DNA of 64,000 nucleotides from Bradysia coprophila (GCF_014529535.1 NW_023503632.1:2108001-2172000); one strand, 5' to 3'. Positions 25,501-36,659 are shown, numbered from the stretch's first letter. Numbers and translations: made by a program. The notes: generated by a model from the sequence alone, not told the origin.

Positions 25501-28500
25501 CAGAATCGTTATAATCCGCGTTGTTGATGTAGGATAAGTGCGTTAACACTGGGTGCAGGTGATCGAAATGTTGCGCAAAAATTTTAAATGCATAATTTAA
25601 AGAACATGAGAACGAGAAAGTGAGAAAGACACAAGGTCTGCGACTGAAAACATTTTAAACTTTAAAAGACTTTAGCAATTTGTCGACACGTTAAATAATA
25701 GCACCTAGTTCTGATGCCGAAGCAAGTACATTTAGTGAAAACTTAAAACTCGCTGTAAAGTAATGACACGATGAGAACGTTGAACACAATAGAAACACTA
25801 TATGGATAAACATAGCGATATTAAAACACAATGGAATCGGTAACAGTTCTTCATTTTTTTAAACTGTGAAATATGCTCTTTACGTTAGGAGAATCAAGTG
25901 GAATTGTGTTAAGTTTATAATTGACTACTACTGCATTCAACAACTCAAATGGGTTGAATGTATTTCATTATTTCAGTCGGTGAGGTGCGGGAAAAAAAAG
26001 AAAAGTAGGAAAATATGAAGTTTTGATTGCCTCGCCAATAAATGTTTTGTTTAGTCCCGTCAATAACTTTCACTTGACAGGCAAAACAGGTAAAACAACT
26101 CAAAACAAAAACACTGTTCCGGGAGCTTGCCTTCAAACTTCGGTCGTTGTTTTGGAACGGGAAGCTTTGAGTCGCGACAGCGCTTATTCGCTCGAAAGTT
26201 AGGGCGGTCAAACCAGAGGTAAACAACAACCTAAAAATCATATTTTTTTATGGGTCTCAAGAAAGTCGGCATGATTGCCTGTTTCCCGCTGTTTTCGGAA
26301 GGGAAACAGGGAAATACAAAGACTGTTTCAAATGAAAGGTATTGTCAAGACAAATCAGAAAATTTGAGTTTCAGGAAAGTCTGTTTGTTCGATCAGTATC
26401 TACTGGCGAGAAAGTAAACAAAAGTGCATAATTTTCCTGTTTTTTCGCACCTCCCACTGTAAGTTTAACTGTGTAAGCTTTCTACCGTATACATCGAATG
26501 TAAAGACATGGCTCTAAAAATAGGCTCCGTAAATACGCTAGGTTCTACTTACTTTTACATAAACAGCGGATGCAGAATTTTTTCAGAATAATTTCCGCAG
26601 CTCAGCTGATTCAAAGTGGATAGGATTAGACTAGCATTATGTTGAAGATATCGATCAAGCAACATTTTAGCATAAATGCAACAAAACAATAACCGCTTTG
26701 CGGCATTGCATAATACACAAATAATATGCCAGCTTTCACGGAAAGAAAAGACTGTATTACACACATCGCGTGATTTTCTTCGATATGCCGAAAATTCGTA
26801 AACGTTTCATAGCCGAGTGAATATAAAAACATAATTTTTGTTCCTTTTTTTATTAAATTATTCAAAAGAGCAAAACCGATATTGTAATGTAATTAATTCA
26901 TTGCTGTTTTATGTCGATATTTAAGTGCCTTGGACAGCACATGAACTGTGTGTAAAATCAAGATCGATATTCATGGAAATGTAAACTCCAATAAGTCCTT
27001 AAACTTGATATAAAGTTACATTTCGAGTCCATTAATTGCATGACGCAAAACAATTGAGCAAACACAACACAGAAGAAAATATATACGAAAATTACGAAAC
27101 GGCTAGGAAGGAATAGAAAACAAACCAAAATTAGGTTTTTATAAATAGAATCAAGTCCTGAAAAAATCAATAATTATTTTATGTTGAACATGAACAACCA
27201 CTTCTGCTTTTTGTTGTTACCTAACCAGTTAACCCAGCACTTGAAATGGGTGTTTTTGTATACCTAATATTTTTAAGAGTTTTTTTTTTGAGCTATATAT
27301 AAAAAAGATAAAATGACGAATTTCGCACCCAAGAATTTCCTATTTCATTTCAAAGACGTAGAAGAGTGGTCGGTGTTAAGCTGCCTTTTATTACGTTTAA
27401 TACGTGTCGCTGTCATGAAATATTTACTTTAACCATTTTAGCCCGCCAACGAAACACGCACGGTGTATGATGGATATTTTATGTTGGTTAAGGCAATACG
27501 TTCGTCAATATCCGAAGTAAAATTTTAAGGAAATAAACCGTATGTTGCTGCTAATTAAAAGGAAATAAAGGAGCGAATTGATGAAAATAAACAATTTAAC
27601 GAAATTGAAACTTATATGGAATTGATGGTGATCATCAGTTTTTAAATGAATGATTCAATTCAGCGTACCTTCCCCGCATTATAAGAGTCTCACAGTGTGT
27701 AGGAAAAGAATCAATTATTTCCCATGCAACCTTTCGTCGGCATAATATATAAATAGTACAGAATCAGACACATGTCTAGTCGTGACGTCTAGTCACGCAA
27801 CCATACCGCTGTGCCACAGAAAAAAAATGGAATCAATTTGTCGCCTTTTCATGTTATTACCTTTGTGTTCGAATCAACGAAGCAGTTGAAAAAAAATTAA
27901 TTTAAGCTTTATGCTTGGCTCTGCGCCTAATTAATCGTATTGTTTCATTACGAGTTACGAATTCAATTTGTCATCGGAAACCATTTTTATGGCCGAAATT
28001 TGGCGGTTTAGTTTTTTAGTAAAAATTCTTCTTTCATTTACCTTCATCACATTTTATATCCATTTTCGTTGGATGGAAGAATATCTTACGATCACACGAT
28101 TAATATAAAAGAAATCAAAATTAAAAAATGGTTTTACTTAAAACGCACAACACAATAATTAATAGGACGGGTGACTGTGATGACTTCGATCTAAATACAA
28201 TCTATTAAATTTGATCTTATTATTATGAGTCAAATGTTGGTAGTGCAATCAGGAGAGATCTCTCACGACAGCAATTACTCATACAAACAAACAAAAATGA
28301 CTCGAAATCACTATTTTCAGAACCATAACAACATTAACGCTGTTTTTGAAAGAAATTGACTTCTCTCAATGATCTCTCTCTAACACCGCTTCTCAGAATT
28401 AAGCGCAATGTAATACTGTCCAAAAGGCTTCATACGAAATTAGCTGTTTGGAAAGCTCAAACAGATTTACATATAGATGTAATGTGATTTTGTGTAATTC

Positions 28501-29173
28501 TGTTACATTTCTAGCATATTTATACATTTCGTCATAAAATTACTAACGTCAGCGATCTATTTAACGAACCACATTCACTCTAAGGCAATTCAAATGGATA
28601 TTTACCAGAGTAAATTGTGGGTTTTGTTTCTTCGCCGTTCATGTAAATGTTGAGCTTTTCTTGGATCTAGCGGCGTTGTTCCAAGAAAGCCGCTAGATCC
28701 AAGAAAAGCTCAACATTTACCAGAGTAAAGCAATAGTTATTTACGTATCTGTTGTGGACGGTATATTTTAGGTAGAAAGGTAGAATATTCTCGTTGGACA
28801 TTAATTCATATAGTTTAGGTAATTTCGCGAGTTATAGCCCGAACGAAGTGCCTAAAATAAACCGTCCACAACAGATGCGTATACAACTTTTCATACTGAG
28901 GGCCTAAATTACGAGAAAAACTCCGAAAAAAGGATGGCGACATTTTAATTCTCACCACAGAACTATTGAAATTTCTACTTACGTAGCATAGAAAATGATG
29001 TTATGTGCGAAGTGGATAAAGTTCGAATAAAATAGAACTTTTGAACAGGCTTTTAAAGCAAACAAGAATTATCATGTCTTACCATCTTGAGTTGTGATGT
29101 CCTCAAAATAGATTTTTCGTGTACAGTTGATGAAAAATATGACGTTACAATTACAATCCAATTTTCTCCTCAT
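22521..29173 (-). CDS. Stathmin (microtubule-destabilising phosphoprotein)
   Basis: Stathmin binds tubulin dimers and promotes microtubule disassembly. In flies it is needed in axons and the germ line. Coding exons (minus) join in phase: 29173-29083 (candidate N-terminus), 25223-25045, 24975-24790, 24724-24578, 24217-24062 and 22610-22521, giving about 282 residues. The diagnostic start of the stathmin domain is ATEIRCQEKSKGGLSYEVIL, followed by KKLKEAEERRL and SLEAKKMADW. Long charged helices follow with the repeated element RDENMKKMLNHLKEH, and the tail is ERRAEIVRQNKAKA. The proposed first exon reads MRRKLDCNCNVIFFINCTRK then IYFEDITTQ. Its cysteine cluster recalls the palmitoylated N-terminus of vertebrate SCG10-type stathmins. 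The domain exons are certain; the N-terminal exon is inferred from splice phase and that resemblance. The intron upstream of the domain (25224-29082) is large and could hold promoters. Confidence 0.9.
23566..23690. repeat. Degenerate tandem repeat, TTTCG/TTTCAC type
   Basis: Imperfect repetition of a 12-14 base unit like AATTTCGTCAAATTTCAC inside the last stathmin intron (22611-24061). Low complexity; nothing coding. Confidence 0.5.
25975..26461. mobile_element. Possible TIR element in stathmin intron
   Basis: Left end GAGGTGCGGGAAAAAA and right end TTTTTTCGCACCTCCCAC form inverted ends of about 20 bp, roughly 485 bp apart. No ORF of interest. Two short AT-rich ends could pair by chance, so this is tentative. 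Confidence 0.35.
28600..28728. repeat. Perfect 78-bp hairpin flanked by a 15-bp direct repeat
   Basis: 28643-28720 has two perfect 32-base arms (GTAAATGTTGAGCTTTTCTT onwards) around a 14-base loop. The 15 bases ATTTACCAGAGTAAA occur at 28600-28614 and again at 28714-28728, the second copy overlapping the hairpin end. It sits in the large stathmin intron. The perfect arms imply recent origin. Confidence 0.75.
28745..28882. mobile_element. MITE-like element, family B copy 1
   Basis: Begins GTATCTGTTGTGGACGG and ends CCGTCCACAACAGATGCGTAT. The subterminal TTTTAGG / CCTAAAAT is also mirrored. Family B also has copies at 32171-32250 (one end partly lost), 34978-35183 (doubled) and 61757-61870. 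No coding potential. Confidence 0.65.
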
Positions 29174-29463
29174 ACAATCCACATGCATTGCTAATGTTAC
29201 GAAATTTACGTATGTATATATATCATGTGGATTGAACAGCATCAATTGAATTGTATTCGTTAAAAATGTGACTTCTAAGTTGCTTAAATTACACAGCATA
29301 TTGATCAATCCAATGGACATCGTCGTTACAGACACAGAGTCGAATTCAATTAATCTTTTTACCAAACTCAAACTTTAAAACACATGGTGATGCACAGAAA
29401 AGATCTATAGGCATAGAACTGTAGAAGATAAAGTTTACAGGCATAAATAAAATATCAGTTACA

Positions 29464-29625
29464 GCAACGCACTTCAAGCATGAGCTCTACTCTAAATAGA
29501 GTACCGAAACTGGACAGTGAATCATACAAATTTTGGCACTGTAAAATAATTTGGAATAAAATCTTTTCATACAAAATAGTGTTTGGCAGCTTTCACTCGA
29601 AGCACTTTCGCTTGAAGTGCGTTGG
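29464..29625. mobile_element. MITE-like element, family A copy 2
   Basis: Ends CAACGCACTTCAAGC and GCTTGAAGTGCGTTG. The interior has TCTAAATAGAGTACC and a TGGCAGCTTTCACTCG segment matching the annexin-intron copy. GTTAC occurs close to both outer edges. It lies just upstream of the candidate stathmin first exon. Confidence 0.6.
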
Positions 29626-29886
29626 TTACCGATACGAAAATATGCGGAGCACTGTGTGGCTACTGGCTACTGTTATTTATATTTAGTGTTAAAACTATGA
29701 CCGCGGGAATTAACTTTACATTATCTGTGGTGTTGATTTACCTGTCTAAAAGAGCTAAAAAGTATTTCTAATGGGAAATTCAGTTTCTGGTCGGAAACCC
29801 GCGATATAAAATCCTAACCATTTTTCTACTGCATCAAAATCATAACTCATTGAAAATTAAACCAATTATTAATTTTGAAGGGCATA

Positions 29887-30036
29887 CACTCACGGAATTT
29901 TGAAAACCGACACATTTTCTGTTTCTGAGTTTTACTCGAGTTTTTGATTTCTCCATATAAAAATGCATGCAAAATTCACAAAAAACCAGTAAACCACAAA
30001 ACAGAAAATGGGTTGGTTTTCAAAATTCCGTGAGTG
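29887..30036. mobile_element. MITE-like element with 38-bp inverted ends
   Basis: Inverted ends CACTCACGGAATTTTGAAAA and its mirror, the similarity continuing through ACATTTTCTGTTT. About 150 bp, no ORF. It directly abuts the family C element starting at 30039. Confidence 0.7.
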
Positions 30037-30038
30037 TA

Positions 30039-30650
30039 ACAGTCAGCCACTTTATAACGAGTGACGCATCTCATTTCTGCTGTTTTTCAGCTGATGCACT
30101 CATACACATAAATGTTGTAATGCTTATTTATTGCCTATCCACCCGGAATATTGTTATTACACGTACATTTCCCACCCACGGAAAGCGGTCGTTACATATG
30201 AGAACTTTTTCATTACATCACAAGTGATGTATAATAGTAGATTACATTGAATGCTGCTTGGTAGTTCATTACACTCGGAATCAATTTTGTGAACTCGCGA
30301 ACTGACTCATGTGGTTTTAAGCAACTCGCTTTGGAAACGGTCATTTTGACTCGTGTAGTTGCATACCTCGCCTTCGGCTCGGATATGCAAACTCTACACT
30401 TGTCAAAATAACCGTTTCCAAAGCTTGTTGCTTATAACCACACTTGTGAGTTCGGCTCGTATCACAAAATTGATCCCTCATGTAATGAACTACCTCCGCA
30501 GCATCCAATGTAATCTACTATTATACGGGTGAACTCATGCGCGTGATAATAGTAAAACCGTAAAGATGTAAAATCATATTTGTTTTTGATTGGCTCAGCT
30601 AAAAAACAGCTGAAACGAAATACATCACTCATTTGAAAGTCGCCGACTGT
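30039..30650. mobile_element. Family C element carrying a nested foldback
   Basis: Outer inverted ends ACAGTCAGCCACTTTATAAC and, mirrored, ACTTTCAAATGAGTG-type sequence ending GCCGACTGT. A GCTGTTTTTCAGCTGA segment is shared with copies at 34455-34579 and 40300-40523. Inside, 30230-30525 is a second palindrome with ends TATAATAGTAGATTACAT and its mirror, arms of about 140 bp. This implies an insertion into the older element or a composite origin. Confidence 0.65.
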
Positions 30651-31658
30651 AAAGCGAAATGAAGATTTGAAAATTTTATTAAAAAATCAGGAAATTTCCT
30701 CTATTCACTTGTAATTTGAAACTTTGCTTGGTGTGGGGTGTAAGCAACCCTTCTAGATTATTTGAGTGTGAAGCCATAAGAATGAGTTATTTATATTGTT
30801 TGCGGTTAGTTAAGAACATTACGAGCTAAAATAAAGCTATAAAGGTTGTCTGTATTTACTTACAAGTAATTCAAAGGTATAGAAAAAAGTGGCTCACATC
30901 GCGTAAAATCAAGAAAAGGGAAATTCTATTCAATGAACGTATAACGGGATCTGAAGAAGAATTAGTTGTTTCAAAACTGATTTTCTGGCGACACACATTT
31001 GTAGCGGCTAAGAGTCACTGGGCAACGAAATATTTTTTAGGAGTGCGCGGAAATGTAGGAATGTCGTTAATGGTGAAAGACCCAATCACGTGTCAACCAT
31101 AATTATAAAACGACAACTCATAGATTACCATCACATTAGGTTATTTTTCGAGTTGTCAATTTCACCTTGACATATAGTATCATATAGTACCCTTAAGATC
31201 AGGAGGGCTTTCATCCTAACTCTTGGGATCTCTTAGAATCCTTGCCTACATTCCAAAAAAAGAAAACATTTTTGTCCCCATCAGAGTACAATTTCGTCCA
31301 AATCGATAGTGCACAACAATTGCCGGCCCAATCCGAAAAAATGTTTGAATTCATTACACCCTAGAAAATTGCTATAAATTAACCCATCCAAAATGTGTTT
31401 TGATTCATGACCTATCGGGAATTGATTTTCGTACGATTTTCCATACATCGTTCACCCTGGCTTCCGTTCGTAAAACATATATGCATGGGAGAGCTTTTAA
31501 ATGTTGCGTGATTTACTAGTGACCTTGCGCAAAGTTTCCGGCGTTGTCAATAACATTTTTAAAAAATTTGTGTTGTCGAATGGTAATTTTAACGTATATT
31601 AGTCATCAAATCAACATATAATTAACTTATCAACATGCTACAACATAATCATACTCAC

Positions 31659-31742
31659 TTATAAACTTGACTTTCTTCGTCGCTTTTGGCTGAATGGATC
31701 GAACTTTTGTAGGTTTTTTAAATAATGCTGATCGATTGCCCA
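31659..31742 (-). CDS. Candidate alternative 5' exon of stathmin
   Basis: An 84-base open segment bounded by a good acceptor (CTTCCAG before 31742) and donor (GTGAGT after 31659). It ends in phase 1, which fits the stathmin exon beginning at 25223 and would give KKVKFI-TTEIRCQEKSK. It reads GNRSALFKKPTKVRSIQPKA and continues basic. It enters with TG, so an upstream exon ending in A would create a split ATG and a protein starting MGNRS, a possible N-myristoylation context. This would be an isoform alternative to the exon at 29083-29173. No transcript evidence is available. Confidence 0.4.
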   Translation of the reverse strand, partial: WAIDQHYLKNLQKFDPFSQKRRRKSSL

Positions 31743-31994
31743 CTGGAAGTATTGAAGAAAAAGAAACTCATTATTAACTAATTAATTGCATTAAACCATT
31801 AACCGATGGGTTCTTTTCTTGAAAGAAAAGATCGATTTTTTACTGGCTGCGTTATTATTGTGAGCAGTCTTTTTTTTGCTCAATAAAAACGTTCTTTTCT
31901 TCATGCAGTCAGTTCGTCATTCCTTCATAGATTTTCAAAAGAAGGTCTAACCGTCTGCACTAGAGTGTATTCAAAATAAGTATATGAAAACCAT

Positions 31995-32108
31995 GGAAGT
32001 GAAGTATTTTTCACCCGTGCGGCGTGAATAATCTTATTTTCTCCACTCAATTGCTGTGTTTTCTTGACGCTTTCTCTCCGATGACAGTTCAGGTGAGAAA
32101 ATTTCCAT
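31995..32108. repeat. Dispersed repeat family D, copy 1
   Basis: About 115 bp matching, in opposite orientation, the sequence at 48130-48252. Shared parts include CGTCAAGAAAAC, GAGTGGAGAAAATAAG and TTATTCACGCC. The outer parts (GTGAAAAAT... and ...GGTGAGAAAAT) are weak inverted ends. A MITE is inferred. Confidence 0.55.
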
Positions 32109-32170
32109 TTTTTCAGCTCTTGTTTTACCCATGACAAACAAGAGCTTTTTCATGCCTTGGACATACATTT

Positions 32171-32250
32171 CGGACGGTTGATTTTAGGCACTTTCGCTTG
32201 TCGCCCTCACCTCGTATGGGTTACAAAAATCTACCGTCCACAACAGATAC
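32171..32250. mobile_element. Family B copy 2, left end eroded
   Basis: The right end, ACCGTCCACAACAGATAC, is intact. On the left only CGGACGGTTGATTTTAGGCA remains, without the outer GTATCTGTTGTGG. Internal ACTTTCGC and GCCCTCAC match the other family B copies. Confidence 0.55.
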
Positions 32251-34454
32251 GATAATAACTATTTCTCATTACAAACTGTCACTTTTTGTTGATTTTGAAA
32301 AATGGTAAAACAAATTGATGTGTCTATTTCGTGGATCAAAACGGTTATTCACGCCACGAAAATTACGTGTTCACCTCGGGGAGAAAATAGGAAATTCCAA
32401 CTCGAGATAGTTTTGGCCATCGCTTCGCTCTAGACGCAAACTTTCGCTCTTGTTAGGATTTCCTATTGTTTCCCCTTGGTAAACAAATAACCGTTTGACT
32501 CATATAGCAAACACTTAAATTTTGAGTGCAAAAGGATTTTCTTTAAAAAAGAAAGGATTTTCTGGGATTCGAAAGTATTTTTTGGTAATATCAAATTAAT
32601 CCGGCATTTTCACAGGATTTTTAAGGATGTTTCTTTGATTTTCAGTAAATTCCTTAAAATTTAAACAATTTTTTTGGGGATTTCAACGATTATGAGGATT
32701 TAAAAAAAAGGGTTTTCTTTCGAGAACAAAAGGGTTTTTTCACAATTTTCTCTATTTATTTGCCCCTCGGAGAGTGCCGTACGTGAGTCATCTTTCAATT
32801 TCTTTGGGCAGATATTTCAGAAAATACTTTCAAAATTATTCCGTTCATTCCGCTCCAACAGTCTCCATTTACCAACGTGAAATTATTCCGTCTCCAGAAA
32901 CTTTATTACAGTAACTGGTAACGAAATTATATACCAAAATCCTATTAATTTTTATCCCTTCTGTTGCTTCCGATTCTCATCAAAATGAATCATAGAGCCG
33001 GTATATGCACAAGCACATCCGAGTGTACGAAATAACTTCTTTGTTATATAAAAAAGAAACACGCCTTACATGATATAATGTGAATAACACACGGCAATCC
33101 TCAGCTGATTTTTTTGTAACACCGATACATAATGTACGTATCAATAAATTACCATCATCCCAGTCATTCCCTTATATTACTATGATTCAATTTTTGATTT
33201 ACATTCCTAAACATTGTCTCCGAGATAAATAGTTCCTTTCCAAAATGACTCACTTGTAGATCGTAAGGATATTATCGCCGCTGGTAATGAAATTTTATGA
33301 CGTTCAGACGACTTCCTTTCTTCTTCATTTATTTTGGAATATTTTTTTTTTATCATTACCTGCCGGTAAAACTGGTGCTCTGCATGTGTGGCAGAAACAC
33401 TGCATAACAGAATCTCTAACTAATCCAATAAGCATTTTGATGGGAAATGTTTTTGTTCCAGACGTTCGTTTCAAATATTATATCCACAAAAGTCGCAATC
33501 GAAAATCAATAGCAACAATTTTACTCGTATCGAATGTAACACAACCGACAGCGATATTGAAATTAATTTAACAAATTCAACCCTGAACCACTATTTTAAA
33601 TGTAAGAAAAACAAATTGAAATTAAATTAAATTCTACTGTTCTTAGGGCGGGGCGGTATGCACAAAAATATTTCTTCTTTTCTTTAATGTTTCCACTACA
33701 CTTTTTTCTTGTATTGTACACGGCAATCGGATCTCCGTGGGTTGTATGTTACCACTTTATAGTCAGAAAAAGAACTGCGCGATATATGATTTACTTGCGT
33801 TAAAATAAGTCGGAAAAATGTCGAGAAAACTACGAAAGGAAAAACCGATGAACGAGTGTTTCGCACACATTTCGATGTGGAAAATGTTCGGTTTTGTTAG
33901 AACATAGAACATGGGAACAATCGATATACAAGGATTCTCATACCATTTCGCTTTTTGGAAATCGACTACCCTCGCATGTTATCACCACCCATCCTGTATT
34001 TACAGTATTTTGCGTTAGAATATAATATCTTAACGTATGTTGGATATACGTGCATTGACTGCGTGTTGGATGAATTTCTGTTTATGTATGCGAAAGGTTG
34101 AGTCATAGTCTGGTATAAGAGGAGTTCAATGCATAAAGTTAATTCCGTTTAAGGAACAAGGAAGTATAACAGAAATTGTTTTCAACAAATGTGAGACGTT
34201 CATAAAACAGTTTCTTTTCATCAATGATTCTGCAATGATTTTTCATTCAGCTGAAACCTTGAATTTGAATAGAAAATTTTAAATTTTGCTGATTTGCTTT
34301 GCGAAAGTTTTGCCACGAGCAAACTGTTCTTTTTATGGATATTTTGTTTCACAGTTTTCCCATTAAATACACTTTCATGACTTTCAACCAAAAATGTTAT
34401 CTAATGTTGAGACGGTTGAGATTGTTGTTCGTTGACAATAAATTAAAGTTTCCC
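32251..34454. other. Intergenic, no gene seen
   Basis: Upstream of stathmin, downstream of the GST. Low-complexity GGATTTT/TTTTCTT tracts (32530-32750) resemble, inverted, those at 37545-37640. The frames at 33287-33571 and 34299-34574 have no recognisable domain. Confidence 0.4.
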
Positions 34455-34579
34455 ACAGTCAGAAGAAGTGAAATTTCAGCATATATTTGCTTTCGCTGTT
34501 TTTCAGCTGATCCACACAAACAATCAAAACAGCTGAAACAATTTTATGCTGACATTGCACTGTGTCTGACCTGACTGTA
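34455..34579. mobile_element. Family C element, short copy
   Basis: About 125 bp from ACAGTCAGAAGAAGTGAAAT to ACCTGACTGT. The left part (TTTCAGCAT, GCTGTTTTTCAGCTGATCC, ACACAAACAATC) is almost identical, inverted, to the right part of the copy in the V-ATPase D intron. No ORF. Confidence 0.65.
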
Positions 34580-34899
34580 TTTTCATGATTCATAATTTAG
34601 ATTTACGTGCGATTTACAGCACCACAACTTACCCACCTATGTCAATAATTAGTAAGTTATAAGTAAACGAAAAATTCAATTTTCCTACGTCTACATCTGA
34701 CAACTATGATAAAGCAGAATAATCGTGAAGAATAAAACAGAAAATTCAATTTTTGCGGAAAATTTTTAATTCGATAAAAGTTGACAAACATATTGATTCA
34801 TTCACACTGTAAAACAGTGCTTTGTGCTTTCCCTGGATCATTAATTGTTGTGACTAGAGGTGTATTAAATACTGTTCTGTAGAGAGGTAGATAATAGTT

Positions 34900-35263
34900 A
34901 TTTTCATGTGTCGGGGCCGAAAATGGGGGAGTTTCGAGATTTTTCTCGGGTTGTCGACCCCTTACATGAAAATTTTTTTGAGTATCTGTTTTGGACGATT
35001 GATTTTAGGCACTTTCGCATGTAGCCCTCACTTCGTTCGGGCTACAACTCGCGAAATTGCCTAAAAACAATCGTCCAAAACAGATACACAAATAACTATT
35101 GTGTATCTGTTTTGGACGATTGTTTTTAGGCAATTTCACGAGAGTGCGAAAGTGCCTAAAATCAATCGTCCAAAACAGATACTCAAAAAAAATTTCATGT
35201 AAGGGGTCGACAACCCGAGAAAAATCTCGAAACTCCTTCATTTTCGGCCCCGACACATGAAAA
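34900..35263. mobile_element. Compound palindrome built from two family B copies
   Basis: Arms of about 180 bp in opposite orientation meet near 35098. The outer part of each arm reads TTTTCATGTGTCGGGGCCGA and onwards. The inner part is a family B end (GTATCTGTTTTGGACGATTG). A single-arm version of the same composite sits at 61682-61870, so outer and inner modules travel together. No coding capacity. Confidence 0.7.
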
Positions 35264-35919
35264 TTGCTTTTTATGCCAAACACTGCGAAAGTTTGTATTT
35301 TCGGTCCTCAAATGGTGACCGAAAGTAAAAAAATTCAGGCCTTGGGCCGAAAGTAAATGTTACTGTCATCATTTTACTTTCGCCCCGTGGGCTTGCGTAT
35401 TTGCGGGCCGAAAGTAAATGTCACTGTCATCATTTTACTTTCGGTCCTCATATGTCTCGAAAACACATGTTCACTTGATTGAAAGTACGCATTGAGTGTA
35501 GTGTTGTGTTGACGATAGCCAAATGTTTTGTGAGCAAGTGAATGTATGTTTACAGTAATTTCATTTGTTAAATTGTTTTTATTTTTATACCAGGGGGCTG
35601 CCGCCCCCTGGACCCCCGCGCTTTTCGGCATTTTGGTATTTCTACAGCAAATTTTGTTGATAACTCAACAGTTTAATTAAAATTATGTTTTGTTTCGGAC
35701 CGAAAATACAAATCTTCCGCAGTATTTGGCATAAAAAATAGTATGCATCACTCGGGGCAAAAGTAAAAAAATTCAAATCGTGTGATTGCCGCCCTTGCCT
35801 GCGGCGCGGGCTGCAAACTTCACACGTTTGAATTTTTTTACTTTCGCCCCTTGTTATGCAAAATACTATTCTATTTGTGATGATGACCAATATTCTTTGC
35901 AAAATTTTGTCGAGTGCAA
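35264..35919. repeat. Repeat mosaic with hairpins upstream of the GST 3' end
   Basis: Several copies of CCGAAAGTAAA / TTTACTTTCGG in both orientations (35285-35450). A GC-rich hairpin at 35590-35611 (CCAGGGGGC stem, TGCC loop) is followed by ACCCCCGCGC. An inverted pair at 35754-35850 (GGGGCAAAAGTAAAAAAATT mirrored) encloses a GC-rich loop. Composition differs sharply from the AT-rich surroundings. Probably debris of one or more transposons. Confidence 0.5.
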
Positions 35920-36659
35920 TCACTCGCTTTGTCCACCCCATGCAGCCATAGGACCGAAGATGGGAAATTTCTTATATTTACCGCTTGTCATGTAAGCCTT
36001 CATTTGAGGAATATTCTCAAAACGAGTAAGATAGTTGTTAACAACAGCTGCATCTTGAAAAGCGTCTGGGCTGAATAACCGATTAAAGTCGAGAGCGTCG
36101 TATAAAAGATAGTCGACGTAAGTCAATTTATCGCCAGCAACCCATTGATTTGTACCCAGAAATTTTTCAATTTCTGCGATCAAATCGGGTAATCGTTTCA
36201 GATAAGCCTCTCGGTCTGTTTCGTAATTCGGATTGAAATACACCATACGTATCAATCCATAGCGTAAATCGATTGCTTGCTGTTCAGCCAATTCGATGCG
36301 CAGTGTTTCAGCTTCGTTGTCACCGACCAAACCGTATTTCCTTCCCAAATGACGTAAAATCGTCGTACTCTAAACGAGTGTTCGTACAAAGTTCCAGTAA
36401 TTTTTGCGGCATTCAATTTTACATTCAAAACCATTTAATGTACCTGAGTCAATTTGATATCCCCATCAGAGTAATATGGTAGGTTGGGGAAATCAAGACC
36501 TAATATTGGTCGATCGTTCAACCAACCCGAGCCGTCGTACTCGGGTGCCGCTCCGATCGTATACAACTTATCTTCGAATTCAGCTTCTTTGTAATGCAAC
36601 AAGTTGCGAATAGTCGAAGCGAGTCCTCGAAGATCCCAATATCCCAAAACTGGTGCCAT
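35920..36659 (-). CDS. Glutathione S-transferase, mu class
   Basis: Cytosolic enzyme conjugating glutathione to electrophiles. Two exons (minus), 36659-36444 and 36369-35920, join in phase 0 to give 221 residues (mu-class enzymes are about 218). The N-terminal thioredoxin-like domain begins MAPVLGYWDLRGLASTIRNL, with the catalytic Tyr of the YWD(L/I)RGLA motif. It has the mu-type segment APEYDGSGWL and the diagnostic LGLDFPNLPY. The glutathione-site stretch STTILRHLGRKYGLVG opens exon 2. The helical C-terminal domain includes QWVAGDKLTYVDYLLYDALD, the usual N-capping/hydrophobic staple region, and the tail FPIFGPMAAWGG resembles the mu-class end. Mu-class GSTs are known from vertebrates, mites, ticks and crustaceans and are generally reported absent from insects such as Drosophila and mosquitoes, which makes this copy notable. 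It is flanked by MITEs on both sides. The start is the first Met of the conserved N-terminus. Confidence 0.93.

Noticed and set aside
29072..29371. Full 99-codon frame as a protein
   Set aside because: Only its last 30 codons fit a splice donor and stathmin phase; the upstream part has no domain support.
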